Position numbers and translations under genes: made by a program. A stretch of DNA of 64,000 bases from Yoonia sp. GPGPB17 (GTDB lineage: Bacteria > Pseudomonadota > Alphaproteobacteria > Rhodobacterales > Rhodobacteraceae), in assembly GCF_037892195.1 (NCBI RefSeq), contig NZ_JATACI010000002.1, positions 3,410,001 through 3,474,000 of the forward strand. The letters are read 5' to 3'. Each line of letters opens with the position of its first letter. Positions within the stretch are counted from its first letter, which is position 1. Positions 38,161-48,169 of this stretch are shown here, piece after piece. A model generated the notes under the pieces. It had not been told where the DNA came from and did not search any database. It saw only the letters and a list, made by a program, of their open reading frames with translations.

Positions 38161-39126
38161 TTCCAGGATCACATTGCCGCGTTTGTGACCTGTGTCGACA
38201 TAGGCATGAGCCTCGGCCACGCGATCTAAGCTGAAGCGGCGATCTATGATCATCTTCAAGTCACCCTTGGCAATCCGTGCAAGTAGATCAGACAAGAGGG
38301 GTCTTTGTTGAGTGATAGGCAACATACCGGTGGCCGAAAACTTGGCTTTCTTGCTGCGGAACATGTTCCCAAACAGCATTTGCCCCAACAAACCCAGGCC
38401 TAGGACCGGAGAAATGTAGATACCGTTGCTGGTTAGCGCGGGTTTTGCGGCGGCAAAGCTGCTTTTGCCGACGGTGTCATAAATCACGTCATAGGCGGCG
38501 GTATGTTCGGTGAAATCATCCTTGCTGTAATCAATCACGTGATCCGCACCAAGCGATTTTACGAAGGCGACGTTGCGTGTGCTGCACACGCCAGTCACCT
38601 CGGCACCGAACCCTTTGGCCAGTTGAACGGCGGCTGTCCCGAGCGAGCCGGACGCCCCGTTGATCAGAATGTGCTGCCCAGGTTGCAACTGAGCAAGATT
38701 GACCAAGAAATTCATGTCCGTTAACGGACCATCGCAGAGCGCCGCAGCGTCTTCATATGACAAGCCGTCTGGAATGGGGGCGATCAGGCCGTCTTCTGCG
38801 ATTGAAACGAATTCCGCATGCGCCCCGAAGTTCAGGCCTGTTTCGCCAAAAACGCGGTCGCCGACGGCGTATTTTGTAGCATCCACACCGACTTTGATGA
38901 CCTCGCCAGCGAATTGCGTGCCCATGGCGGTCACCTTCGGGCCGCGCAGGCCAAGAAACAATCTGCCAAAGCGCGGCATCCCCTGACGTATCATACTGTC
39001 GGCGGCTGTGACAGCACTCGCATTCAGACGAACAAGGATGTCGGTTGGTTTTACTTCAGGGGTCGGAACATCAACGAGTTTGACGACGTTCGCGGCACCA
39101 TAACGGTTGTAGATAGCGGCTTTCAT
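38146..39126 (-). CDS. NAD(P)-dependent quinone oxidoreductase / zinc-less alcohol dehydrogenase (MDR family)
   Basis: 326 residues. MKAAIYNRYGAANVVKLVD start, GDRVFGETGLNFGAHAEF, and the nucleotide segment LINGASGSLGTAAVQLAKGFGAEVTGV are typical of the QOR-like MDR branch. The structural-zinc cysteines are absent. It probably reduces quinones or enals with NADPH. ATG 39126 follows GGAGACTATT. Divergent from the LysR gene starting at 39243, which is its likely regulator. Confidence 0.85.
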   Translation of the reverse strand: MKAAIYNRYGAANVVKLVDVPTPEVKPTDILVRLNASAVTAADSMIRQGMPRFGRLFLGLRGPKVTAMGTQFAGEVIKVGVDATKYAVGDRVFGETGLNFGAHAEFVSIAEDGLIAPIPDGLSYEDAAALCDGPLTDMNFLVNLAQLQPGQHILINGASGSLGTAAVQLAKGFGAEVTGVCSTRNVAFVKSLGADHVIDYSKDDFTEHTAAYDVIYDTVGKSSFAAAKPALTSNGIYISPVLGLGLLGQMLFGNMFRSKKAKFSATGMLPITQQRPLLSDLLARIAKGDLKMIIDRRFSLDRVAEAHAYVDTGHKRGNVILEMGQA

Positions 39127-39242
39127 AATAGTCTCCATTTGGCTCTTTAGGTTGATGATCACTATCTACGGTTCAATTTTGTCCTTGAGTATTGGCTAAA
39201 AGGCACCACAGTGGTTCACAATTCATCCACCGAGGTCTGGTC

Positions 39243-40121
39243 ATGCAGGACTGGGAACAAATGCCGTTCTTTCTGGCTGTCGCCCGCACAGGCAGTTTGC
39301 GTAGTGCAGCAGAGCATCTGGGCGCGACCCATGCAACGGTTCGCCGCCATGTTGAAGCGCTTGAGGTGGCCTATAGTGTCCAACTGTTTCGTCGTACCCG
39401 GCGTGGCCTGACGCTCACAGCGGCGGGTGAAACGCTCTTGCCAGAGGCGGAAGAGGCCGAGTTGCTTTTGACGCGGGCGCGCAACGGATTACAGGGGCTG
39501 GACCGCGAAACATCCGGGAAAATCCAGATCTCGGTCGATCCGATGACGGGGCATTTTTTGCTCGCACCGGTTTTTGCCGAGTTCTGCCGCATCTATCCGC
39601 AAGTCGATCTGGAAATCAGTCTGACATTCGAGATTGAAGCGATCAGCAAGCTGGAAACTGACATCGCGATCCGACATGCGGCCGAGATCACGGATGATGT
39701 GGTTGCGCGCAAGCTGCAAGCGCTTCCGATCGGGATTTACGCCAGCCGCGACTACATTGAGGCCAAGATGGCGCGCGCGGGCAAGAAAGGACAGGGGCTG
39801 GATTATATTGGCTATGGCCCGGTGCCTGAACTGATGGACTGGATTGAACGATCCCCTTTCCCCAAGGCCAACATCCGCCATCAGGTCATGGACCCTGAGA
39901 TGCATCTACATCTGGCGCGCGCAGGTGCGGGGATGAGTTTTCTGCCAACTTGGTGTGCGCAGGTGTTCCCCGAACTGCAACGTTTGCCCGGCAGCACGTT
40001 GGATGAGAGCCGCAAAACGTGGGTCGTTTTTCACGAAGATCTGCGCCGGATCAAACGCGTTCGTGTCTTTATTGATTTCCTGACCCAGTCGCTGATCGCT
40101 ATGGGACGGAGTGCGCGCTAG
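39243..40121 (+). CDS. LysR-family transcriptional regulator
   Basis: 292 residues. The N-terminal winged helix reads MPFFLAVARTGSLRSAAEHLGATHATVRRHVEALE. The effector domain follows from about residue 90 (KIQISVDPMTGHFLLAPVFAEFC). The start is ATG 39243, since upstream codons from 39192 do not belong to the fold. It is divergent from the quinone oxidoreductase by 116 bases, a common LysR arrangement. It overlaps the convergent VOC gene by 4 bases at the stops. Inducer unknown. Confidence 0.9.
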   Translation: MQDWEQMPFFLAVARTGSLRSAAEHLGATHATVRRHVEALEVAYSVQLFRRTRRGLTLTAAGETLLPEAEEAELLLTRARNGLQGLDRETSGKIQISVDPMTGHFLLAPVFAEFCRIYPQVDLEISLTFEIEAISKLETDIAIRHAAEITDDVVARKLQALPIGIYASRDYIEAKMARAGKKGQGLDYIGYGPVPELMDWIERSPFPKANIRHQVMDPEMHLHLARAGAGMSFLPTWCAQVFPELQRLPGSTLDESRKTWVVFHEDLRRIKRVRVFIDFLTQSLIAMGRSAR

Positions 40122-40489
40122 CGGTGCTGATCGACCAGAATGGGGTTCCCGTCTGGGTCTATGATCACGAAACTGGCCGGGCCGGAGGTGCTTTCATCCG
40201 CTTCGCTGAAGAATTCTACGTCCTGGTCTTTCAACCGTTTTTGTAGGTCGCGCACATCGTCAAAATCATCCAGCTCTTGTGCGTTTTGATCCCAGCCGGG
40301 ATTGAAGGTCAGCGTATTGGCTTTGAGAAAACCACCAAACAGCCCAATTACCGTTTCGCCATTGCGCAACATCAGCCATCCCTGTGCCTCATCGCCGCCG
40401 AAGGCGTCGAAGCCGAGTTTTTCATAGAATGCCTTTGAGGCCGCAATGTCTTTGACATTCAGGCTTATTGAAAATGCACCTAGTCTCAT
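40118..40489 (-). CDS. VOC-superfamily (glyoxalase/bleomycin-resistance-like) protein
   Basis: 123 residues, one VOC unit pair: SISLNVKDIAASKAFYEKLGFDAF at the N-terminus and GPASFVIIDPDGNPILVDQ at the C-terminus. The N-terminal metal position is not a His, so catalysis is uncertain. The ATG at 40489 follows GGAGATGATT. Possibly a binding or isomerase protein; the function cannot be deduced. Confidence 0.82.
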   Translation of the reverse strand: MRLGAFSISLNVKDIAASKAFYEKLGFDAFGGDEAQGWLMLRNGETVIGLFGGFLKANTLTFNPGWDQNAQELDDFDDVRDLQKRLKDQDVEFFSEADESTSGPASFVIIDPDGNPILVDQHR

Positions 40490-40537
40490 AATCATCTCCA
40501 CTATGTAGGGGGGTAGGTTAGCACAGCGATCACGTGT

Positions 40538-41776
40538 TCAGGAAATCTGATCACATTTCCGCCTGAGAAAGCGGCGTTCGGCAGGATCATCAGTAAGGGC
40601 AATCGCCTTCGCGTAGGATTGCTTTGCACGCTCACCTTCCCCATTGCGCGCAAAGAGGGCGGCACAAGCCGCATGATAGGGCTGATATCGCGCAAATTCC
40701 CGCGCGTCTTCAAGTGGGCTGAGCAATGTGAGTCCCGCGGAAACCGATTGTGCATAAGATACAGCGACCGCATGGTTGATCTGTATGACCGGCGTGGGTT
40801 GTATCTTAAAAAGTAGCGTATAGAGGGCCGCAATTTGTGCCCAATCCGTTTCGTCCCAAGTAGCGCCGTTGGCGTGAACGCCACTGATGGCTGCTTGGAG
40901 CTGATACGGGCCAACAGCCCCCTGTGGCAGCGCCTTACCCAGCAGCGCATTGCCTTCGTCAATTTGCGCACGGTCCCAGCGCTTGCGGTTTTGCTCGTCA
41001 AGCGGGATCAGATCACCCTCTCGGTTCCGCCTGCTATGGCGGCGCGCATTGTGCAGAAGCATGAGCGCCAGAAGGCCCATAATCTCAGGCTCATCGGGAA
41101 GTAATTGGCACATGATGCGGGCTAGTCGGATGGCCTCGGTTGTCAATGGCTGTGACCGTGCGTTCAGCGTGGAATACCCCCGATTGAAGATCAGATAGAT
41201 TACAGCCAGTACGGCGGTGATACGTTGGGCCAAATCTGCCTGCTGAGGTATCTGGTAGGGGATGCGTGCGCCCGCTATCTTTTGTTTGGCGCGAACCAGA
41301 CGCTGAGCCATGGTTGCTGGTTTGTCCAGAAAGGCGGCTGCGATGTCATCGGTGCTCAACCCGCCCAACGTGCGTAGGGTTAGTGCCACTTGGGTTTTCT
41401 GATCAAGGGCCGGGTGGCAGCATGTGAAAATCATCTCAAGGCGCTTGTCTGGGATCACCTCATGCGTGATGTCATCGTGCTGGGCTTCGTCCAACAGGTG
41501 CGACAGTTCTGCTTTATGGGCGGCAAAACGAGTGTCTTTACGGATCACGTCGATGGCCCTATGCCGTGCCGTGGTGATCAACCATGCGGCGGGCACATCA
41601 GGCAGACCCTTGTCTGCCCAGACCTCCAAAGCACGTGCGACCGCATCTTGCAGGCAATCCTCGGCTAACTGAAAGTCACCCAGTGATTTGACAAGGGCGG
41701 CCAAAATGCGCCCCCACTCTTCGCGCACGGTCCGCTCAATGGCTTGCGCAGGCGTTTGTGGGGGCATCATCGGCAT
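40538..41776 (-). CDS. ECF RNA polymerase sigma factor, ECF42-like, with C-terminal extension
   Basis: 412 residues. The sigma-2 region is at about 15-80 (ESL-type DFQLAEDCLQDAVARALEVW, then LITTARHRAIDVIRKD) and sigma-4 at about 125-185 (TLGGLSTDDIAAAFLDKPATMAQRLVRAKQKI). A long helical TPR-like extension follows from about 190 to 412 (INHAVAVSYAQSVSAGL is one helix pair). This architecture is that of ECF42, which has no anti-sigma factor and instead sits next to a DGPF/YCII gene, as here. The extension is thought to control activity. Stop at 40538; starts one base after the partner's stop. Confidence 0.88.
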   Translation of the reverse strand: MPMMPPQTPAQAIERTVREEWGRILAALVKSLGDFQLAEDCLQDAVARALEVWADKGLPDVPAAWLITTARHRAIDVIRKDTRFAAHKAELSHLLDEAQHDDITHEVIPDKRLEMIFTCCHPALDQKTQVALTLRTLGGLSTDDIAAAFLDKPATMAQRLVRAKQKIAGARIPYQIPQQADLAQRITAVLAVIYLIFNRGYSTLNARSQPLTTEAIRLARIMCQLLPDEPEIMGLLALMLLHNARRHSRRNREGDLIPLDEQNRKRWDRAQIDEGNALLGKALPQGAVGPYQLQAAISGVHANGATWDETDWAQIAALYTLLFKIQPTPVIQINHAVAVSYAQSVSAGLTLLSPLEDAREFARYQPYHAACAALFARNGEGERAKQSYAKAIALTDDPAERRFLRRKCDQIS

Positions 41777-42130
41777 TTAGTCGTCCCAGACAACGACAGG
41801 GCGGACTTCGATCCGGCCATATGTGGCAGTGGGGATCTTGGCAGCTTGCGCAATAGCGTCATCCAGATCCTTGCATTCGAGCAGATAGTACCCGCCCAGC
41901 TGTTCTTTGGTTTCGGCAAAGGGGCCATCTGTTGTGATCGTCTTGCCGTCAGCAACTGTCACGGTCGTGGCCGTCGCGATGGGCTGCAAAGCGTCACCCG
42001 CGACAAAGGCGCCGCTGTCGCGCATTTCATTGGTAAAGTCCTGATAGGCCTTCATGAAAGGGCCAAATTCTGGTGTGCCGGGCTGCGGACCAGACCCTTC
42101 GGCGGAATAGATAAGGCACATATATTGCAT
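41777..42130 (-). CDS. YCII/DGPF-domain protein
   Basis: 117 residues with the family motif TTDGPFAETKEQLGGYYLLE (DGPF) and opening MQYMCLIYSAEG. YCII-related proteins of this type are regularly encoded beside ECF42 sigma factors and are regarded as part of that regulatory unit or its targets. The ATG at 42130 follows GGAGACGAAACC. It probably forms one transcript with the sigma factor gene. Confidence 0.88.
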   Translation of the reverse strand: MQYMCLIYSAEGSGPQPGTPEFGPFMKAYQDFTNEMRDSGAFVAGDALQPIATATTVTVADGKTITTDGPFAETKEQLGGYYLLECKDLDDAIAQAAKIPTATYGRIEVRPVVVWDD

Positions 42131-42301
42131 GGTTTCGTCTCCTTCTTTACGGCGCGGCGTCAGTGCCGTCCTATTTACCAGACGTTCGGGTTTTGGCGAA
42201 ATCGACATCGTCGGCAAAAAAATTCGAGATGGGTGGCGATCAAAGCTGCGGAGGCTTGATTTCTATCCCGTTTCCCAATACATCGCCCGCGATGTTGGAC
42301 C

Positions 42302-42341
42302 GGGCCGCTTTTGGCCCCTCAAAAATTAAGGGCCCTGCGAA
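42302..42341 (+). promoter_or_regulatory. Hairpin-forming tuf leader covering the ribosome-binding region
   Basis: GGCCC at 42313-42317 can pair either with GGGCC at 42302-42306 (loop GCTTTT) or with GGGCC at 42330-42334. The second pairing covers AAGGG at 42328-42332, the only Shine-Dalgarno-like word before the ATG at 42342. The two stems are mutually exclusive, which could allow translational control, but this is only inferred from complementarity. Confidence 0.35.
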
Positions 42342-43517
<1,176 letters not shown>

Positions 43518-43524
43518 AAACGGG

Positions 43525-43655
43525 GCGGCTTGCGGTCTTTGACCGCAAACGCACCGCGCAGGTGGCAGGCGATTGCGTAGCAATCACCGAGAACCCGCAG
43601 CCCTCAGGTGAAGAACAACTAAAAGGCCGTCGCAGAAATGCGGCGGCCTTTTGAT
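43525..43655 (+). terminator. tuf 3' region with hairpins and rho-independent terminator
   Basis: A perfect 8-base stem TTGCGGTC/GACCGCAA with a 3-base loop lies at 43530-43548, directly after the stop. A smaller stem GATTGC/GCAATC lies near 43572-43586. The terminator proper is AAAAGGCCGTCGC (43621-43633) pairing with GCGGCGGCCTTTT (43640-43652), ending in a T-run. Confidence 0.8.
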
Positions 43656-43659
43656 CTCT

Positions 43660-44187
43660 TGCAAAGCAATCTATGGTTGTTTTGACATCTTGGGACGCTC
43701 CAATCAATTCATACCGCTCGAAAGAGATATGATTTCAAGGCAACTTGCAGTGGAATGGGACCCAGGAATGGCGGACGTTCAGTGGTGTTTGCTTGCAATG
43801 ACACGCGATAGTACAGACTAGAGCCAAACCCCCTTTACACATCCCCGACCCCCCTATAGAACCCCAATCCAACAACGGTACGCCGCGCGTGCCCTTTATC
43901 ATCGACGCGAGGCTTGCCGCGGGACTTCGGGAAGACGGGCTCAAGACGCGCTAGCTGCGCATCTGTCAGCCAAAATAGATCAACATGTTCACCGCTCGTT
44001 TTTCGAACCGTGAATTACGGCGACAATCCGAAATCAATGGGTCCTGATCCTAGGACTCACAGAATGCAGGTGAATACATAAGTTGACCAAGTTACCGTCT
44101 TTGGCGTGACTTAAATACATTTAGTGCTCGTGCCTGTCGGGGTAGATACTAGCAAAATGCCGGTACCTCCCACTATAAATCTTCACT
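43660..44187. other. Non-coding stretch with mobile-element debris
   Basis: No intact gene. It holds an IS5-type transposase fragment (separate entry) and, at about 44039-44060, the imperfect palindrome GGGTCCTGATCCTAGGACTC, which could be an IS end. The AraC gene promoter must lie toward the right side. Confidence 0.5.
43875..43990 (-). pseudogene. IS5-family transposase N-terminal remnant
   Basis: Read from 43990 leftward, the minus strand gives EHVDLFWLTDAQLARLEPVF followed by PKSRGKPRVDD. This is the well-known N-terminus of IS5-group (IS427-type) transposases (xxLFWLTDAQmaRLePyFPKShGkPRVDD). After DDK the similarity stops, where intact elements continue RVLSGIIF. Only about 38 residues remain, without the DDE residues, so the element is dead. 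Confidence 0.75.
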
Positions 44188-45192
44188 ATGGGTACGATCA
44201 CATCGCTTTTCGCGCGGAAGATGATTGCCGCTGTTGGCGGTGGTGTTGATCAAGACGCGCTTTTGGCCTCGGTTGGGTTGGACAGTGACGCCGCAAACGA
44301 TCCCAAAAAAATGCTTTTGGATACTACCTACTACGATCTCTTGGAGCGGATCGCCGGGCAGATCGACGCGACCGATCTGCCGCTGCGCACCGGAGAGTCA
44401 ATGCAGTTGGACGAGTACGGGGCTCTCGGGTTGGCGTGGAAGTCCGCGCCGACTTTGCGGGACTCGTACGCGCGTGTAGAAAGATTTGCGCGCGTCTGGA
44501 CCAGTGTTGTGGAGTACGAGCTGAGGAAGGTTGATCGCGGGACGTACTTCATCTTGCACCGAACGGGCGAGCGGCGGCTGGGACTCCGATTATCGAACGA
44601 GGCGACACTCGCCAGCGCGGTTTCCATCAGCCGCCAAGTCTCACCCGTCCCCTTCGCGCCGATAGAAGTCCACTTTAAGCACCTGCCGCCCAGAACGCTT
44701 GACTATCACGAACGGTTTTTCGGCTGTCCGGTCTTCTTCGGCTCGCATGTCGATGCCTTGCTCTTGTCACCGGAATCGCTTGCGCAACCCAACAAGCTCG
44801 GCGACGAAGGGATCACTCGCTTTCTGGATCGCCACCTTGAAGATGAACTCCGCGACGTAGCATGTGAGGCGTCTATTAAGGCGCTCGCCAAGGATGTCGT
44901 GGCCCGCTCGCTCAGTGAAGGTGTGCCAAAGATGGCCGATGTCGCGCGTCGTCTGGGCCTGAGTGCCCGCTCTCTCCATCGCCGCTTGGCCGACGACGGT
45001 TTGAATTTCCGGACTTTGACCGACGAGACCCGCAAAGAACTGGCCGAGGGGCTCTTGCGCGACGAACGATACTCGCTGTCCGAGATCGCGTTTCTGACCG
45101 GTTTTTCCGAACAAAGCGCGTTCAACCGTGCGTTCAAGCGGTGGATCGGTCGCAGCCCCGCCGCGCATCGGAAGGTCCTGAGCGGTCTGTAG
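44188..45192 (+). CDS. AraC-family transcriptional regulator (arabinose-binding-like N-terminus)
   Basis: 334 residues. The N-terminal 190 residues match the AraC-type ligand-binding domain seen in OruR/ArgR-like regulators, with a block from TYYDLLERIAGQIDATDLPL to GALGLAWKSAPTLRDSYAR. The two C-terminal helix-turn-helices are MADVARRLGLSARSLHRRL and SLSEIAFLTGFSEQSAFNRAFKRW. No good ribosome-binding site is visible before the ATG at 44188. It stands directly before the NmrA-like and DUF1772 genes on the same strand and is their likely regulator. GC content and context suggest acquired DNA. Confidence 0.88.
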   Translation: MGTITSLFARKMIAAVGGGVDQDALLASVGLDSDAANDPKKMLLDTTYYDLLERIAGQIDATDLPLRTGESMQLDEYGALGLAWKSAPTLRDSYARVERFARVWTSVVEYELRKVDRGTYFILHRTGERRLGLRLSNEATLASAVSISRQVSPVPFAPIEVHFKHLPPRTLDYHERFFGCPVFFGSHVDALLLSPESLAQPNKLGDEGITRFLDRHLEDELRDVACEASIKALAKDVVARSLSEGVPKMADVARRLGLSARSLHRRLADDGLNFRTLTDETRKELAEGLLRDERYSLSEIAFLTGFSEQSAFNRAFKRWIGRSPAAHRKVLSGL

Positions 45193-45300
45193 CAAAAGCC
45201 GGCTGGCCAGTTCAGTCAAAAACTTGGCAACACCAGTCAATACCGAACGCCCCAGGTCTTTCTAAACCTTGGTCATCAAAACGAACCAAGGAGATTGAAA

Positions 45301-46128
45301 ATGACCGACCAACCCATCCTCGTCGTCGGCGCCACCGGCAAAACCGGTTCGCGCGTCGCCAGAAAACTCGAATCCAAAGGCGTGGCCGTTCGGCGCGGCG
45401 CACGGCTTTCCGAAACCCCGTTCGACTGGGAAAACCCGTCGACTTGGGAACCCGTTCTGAACGGCGTTTCCAAGGCCTACGTTACCTATTTCCCTGACCT
45501 GGCCTTTCCAGGTGCTGTGGAGAAACTGAAAGCCTTCACCGACGTTGCAGCTGACAACGGTCTAGAACATATCGTGCTTCTCTCGGGACGTGGCGAGCAC
45601 TTCGCCAACATGGGCGAGGAGGTGATCCGCACGTCCGGCGTGCCGTTCACAATCGTGCGGTCGGCCTGGTTCGCGCAGAACTTCAGTGAAGGCTATCTGC
45701 GCGACCCGATCCTGGGTGGCGTACTGCCGATGCCGGGCGGTGACATTGCAGAACCAATCATCGACATCGACGATATCGCCGATGTGGTGGTCGCGGCCCT
45801 GACCGAAGAAGGTCATCTGGGCCAGCGCTATGAAGTCACCGGCCCGCGCCTGATGACCTTCGCCGAAATGGCCGAGGTGCTGTCCACCACGTTGGGGCGC
45901 AACATCCAACACGTGCCCATTGCGTTCGAAGATTTTCACGCCAACGTCGCGGCCTCTGGCGGTGACTTCGTGGCGGACGTCTTTACCTCGATTGCCCGTG
46001 AGACGCTGGACGGCCGCAACGCCCACACCAGCAACGGTGTCGAGCGCGCATTGGGCCGCAAACCGCGTGATTTTAGTGAATTCGCGCAAACCGCGATGGC
46101 CGCAGGCGCCTGGTCTGCCGCGGCGTGA
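45301..46128 (+). CDS. NmrA-like NAD(P)H-binding protein
   Basis: 275 residues of the atypical SDR/NmrA group: the Rossmann motif LVVGATGKTGSRVARKL at the N-terminus and IVLLSGRGEHFANMGEEVI in the middle. It has no classical YxxxK catalytic pair, which is typical of NmrA-like proteins and NAD(P)H:quinone reductases of the QorB type. AAGGAGA stands eight bases before the ATG at 45301. The next gene, DUF1772, starts 67 bases on; the AraC gene lies just upstream. This trio recurs in many proteobacteria as far as I know, but its function is not settled. Confidence 0.85.
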   Translation: MTDQPILVVGATGKTGSRVARKLESKGVAVRRGARLSETPFDWENPSTWEPVLNGVSKAYVTYFPDLAFPGAVEKLKAFTDVAADNGLEHIVLLSGRGEHFANMGEEVIRTSGVPFTIVRSAWFAQNFSEGYLRDPILGGVLPMPGGDIAEPIIDIDDIADVVVAALTEEGHLGQRYEVTGPRLMTFAEMAEVLSTTLGRNIQHVPIAFEDFHANVAASGGDFVADVFTSIARETLDGRNAHTSNGVERALGRKPRDFSEFAQTAMAAGAWSAAA

Positions 46129-46195
46129 TTTAACCGACCAAATAGGCACAAGACCTCGCGCCACTGCCGCTTTACCCCAAACAGGAGTACCGATC

Positions 46196-46696
46196 ATGTC
46201 GACCGTCTTCTTCTTTCTCTTCCAATTCGCAATAGTCGCCTATGCCCTTGTTGGCGGCGTCTTCCTTGCGTTTTCCGACTTCATCATGCGTTCGCTTGCG
46301 CTGACCGGAGGGCATGGCGGCGTCGAAGCCATGCAAGTCATCAACCGCGAGGTCTTTCGCTGGGTCTTCATGGCGCTGTTTCTTGGCATGGCAGCCGTGT
46401 CCCTGGTTGTCGCAGGCTACGGCGCATTTGGCGTGTCGGGTGCGACCGGAACGGTGATCATGCTGGCTGGGCTTGTCTACCTTGTCGGCTGTTTCGGTGT
46501 CACTGTCTTCTTCAACGTGCCCATGAACGAGGCACTTGCGGGCATGGAGATATCGTATGACAGCACGCGAGACTACTGGTTCCAGACATATGTGCCACGC
46601 TGGACCTTCTGGAACTCCGTGCGGACGGTTGCCTGCGCAGTATCTGCGGCGCTGCTGCTCTTCGGCGTTCTCTGGATGGCTCAGACCCAAACCTAG
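46196..46696 (+). CDS. DUF1772 (anthrone-oxygenase-like) membrane protein
   Basis: 166 residues, four predicted membrane segments: 5-27, 58-78, 84-108 and 140-162. The conserved family features include VFLAFSDFIMRSLA near the first segment, the FFNVPMNEAL block after the third, and the W-rich segment YVPRWTFWNSVRTVACAVS before the fourth. DUF1772 includes fungal anthrone oxygenases, yet bacterial members are uncharacterised. AGGAG lies before the ATG at 46196. It belongs with the NmrA-like gene. Confidence 0.85.
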   Translation: MSTVFFFLFQFAIVAYALVGGVFLAFSDFIMRSLALTGGHGGVEAMQVINREVFRWVFMALFLGMAAVSLVVAGYGAFGVSGATGTVIMLAGLVYLVGCFGVTVFFNVPMNEALAGMEISYDSTRDYWFQTYVPRWTFWNSVRTVACAVSAALLLFGVLWMAQTQT

Positions 46697-47345
46697 CCGG
46701 AGTGACATACCCCTTGGCGGGCGAGCAGTGCGTTACGCCCACGCGCCGCTCGCCTGAAGTTGGCAGTCGCTCTGGTCCGATCGAGGCGCGAGAAACACGA
46801 ATGTCCTGAAAAAGGTGAACATACTCATTCTGCTGGTCACCATCTCTTACATCATGGCGCTCGGCAGTTTGTTCTCAACATCGACGAGATCTAACCGCAA
46901 GTCACGTGGATCATCACGTTTTTCACAAGCGTCGGCTTGTCCCGGCTGTTGATCCTGTTGGTCCACTGACTGATCGACCGCTTCGATGTCCTCCTTGCGC
47001 TTTGCCACCGCAACCGTTTCATGAAAGGCCTTTGGACGTACAGCTGTGGGGCAAATGGCACGCGCCATTTTGGCATCTGGCTCATTTCTCGGAACGCCGC
47101 ATTCCTGTCCATATCTGACAGTCAATGAATAGCTTACAATCCGGATCATTTAAGCAGTGGAACAAAGAGAATGCCGCTCACTTGTAAACATTGCTACCCT
47201 GCCAATAGGAGTGACAGTTGATAACAGTTGTTACGGCGTCAATCATGTGCTGTTGGGCCTGAAAGCGTGGTCCCGGAGCTAAGCGGCCGATGACCAGAAA
47301 CAGGTTTGCGTCGGCAATAGGCGTGCAGAGTTGGGAAAGATACAA
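46697..47345. other. 650-base region without an intact gene
   Basis: The plus strand from about 46816 reads NILILLVTISYIMALGSLF and, after a frame change, VTWIITFFTSVGLSRLLIL, then DRFDVLLALCHRNRFMKGLW, with in-frame stops. This could be the remains of a small membrane-protein gene, but I do not recognise it. The rest (47120-47345) shows no gene, RNA or clear repeat. Confidence 0.35.
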
Positions 47346-47375
47346 ATGAGAAGGCGGTTTGTACTGCCTTCTCAT
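47346..47375 (-). terminator. Terminator hairpin downstream of the COG3904-like lipoprotein gene
   Basis: Perfect 10-base inverted repeat ATGAGAAGGC (47346-47355) / GCCTTCTCAT (47366-47375) with a 10-base loop, starting 24 bases after the minus-strand stop. On the minus strand it is followed by TTTGTATC. Confidence 0.65.
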
Positions 47376-47398
47376 GTCTCAACGGTTTGGCTTACGCG

Positions 47399-48043
47399 CT
47401 ACTGAGTCAGCAGACCATATTGCCGGATTTCTTCTTCTGTCATGACATAGATATCGTCCGCAGGTGCGGCGTAGATGGTGAACCAGTAGAAGGCATCATC
47501 CCCGAGCATACGTTCGATATACAGACGGTTTTGTTCATGTTCGGGGGCATGGCGCGGGAAATCTGCGGCATCTTTGAAGCCATCAGACCAGGAATGAACG
47601 CCAACAATGGCCGCGGGTTCCATGGTGCGTTCTACGCCCGCAAGGAATAGATCAACACCACCGGAATAAATCTCGCTCGTGTCGGTCAGATGGGTGTTTA
47701 AGCCAAGTTCTCGCACACGGTAGGCAAGCGCGATCATGGTGTCATCGTCAATGGAGCCCGGCACATTCAGTTCGACCAGCGTCTCAATCTGTGGGTTGGC
47801 CGCGTAGATCTCTTCGAACTGGCCCAACGTTTTGGAATTGATCTCGCCTTCCATAAATAACTGTGTGCCTTCAACGCGGAACTTTGTAGTTTCAACAAGG
47901 TTGAGGGCTGTCGTCGCAGCCAAATCGCAACCTGCGAGCAAGATTGCCGTGACGCAAGCAACAAGCGCTGCACCGGTTCTTTTGATCGCTCCGCGAGTCC
48001 GCACGGTTACGTCTGTTGTGCTGACGCTATCCACATTTGCCAT
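47399..48043 (-). CDS. ClpP-like periplasmic lipoprotein (COG3904 type)
   Basis: 214 residues. After a basic N-terminus, the hydrophobic segment GAALVACVTAILLAGC ends in a lipobox (LAGC), so the mature protein is a lipoprotein. The body resembles the ClpP/crotonase-like periplasmic proteins of COG3904: GEINSKTLGQFEEI, ETLVELNVPGSIDDDTMIA, then YSGGVDLFLAGVERTMEPAAIVGVHSW, which looks like a degenerate Ser-His site (normally SACxxxFxAG). The serine in the first part is replaced by a Gly in SGGVDLF, so activity is doubtful. A GTG at 48004 would give a more standard signal peptide. It is near an envelope two-component system. Confidence 0.72.
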   Translation of the reverse strand: MANVDSVSTTDVTVRTRGAIKRTGAALVACVTAILLAGCDLAATTALNLVETTKFRVEGTQLFMEGEINSKTLGQFEEIYAANPQIETLVELNVPGSIDDDTMIALAYRVRELGLNTHLTDTSEIYSGGVDLFLAGVERTMEPAAIVGVHSWSDGFKDAADFPRHAPEHEQNRLYIERMLGDDAFYWFTIYAAPADDIYVMTEEEIRQYGLLTQ

Positions 48044-48169
48044 TCTTCTGATCCTCTATATTCTGCGCCGCCAAATCAATATTGCGGCCTGTGTCCTTCA
48101 TCTTGCCGGACCAGATGGGCGACCTCTGTTGCAGTGGTTTGCAGGCAGTGTGGAGGTTATGTGGAGAGG

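Noticed and set aside
46847..47149. 100-codon minus-strand frame
   Set aside because: Charged, low-complexity shadow of the hydrophobic plus-strand remnant; no ribosome-binding site.
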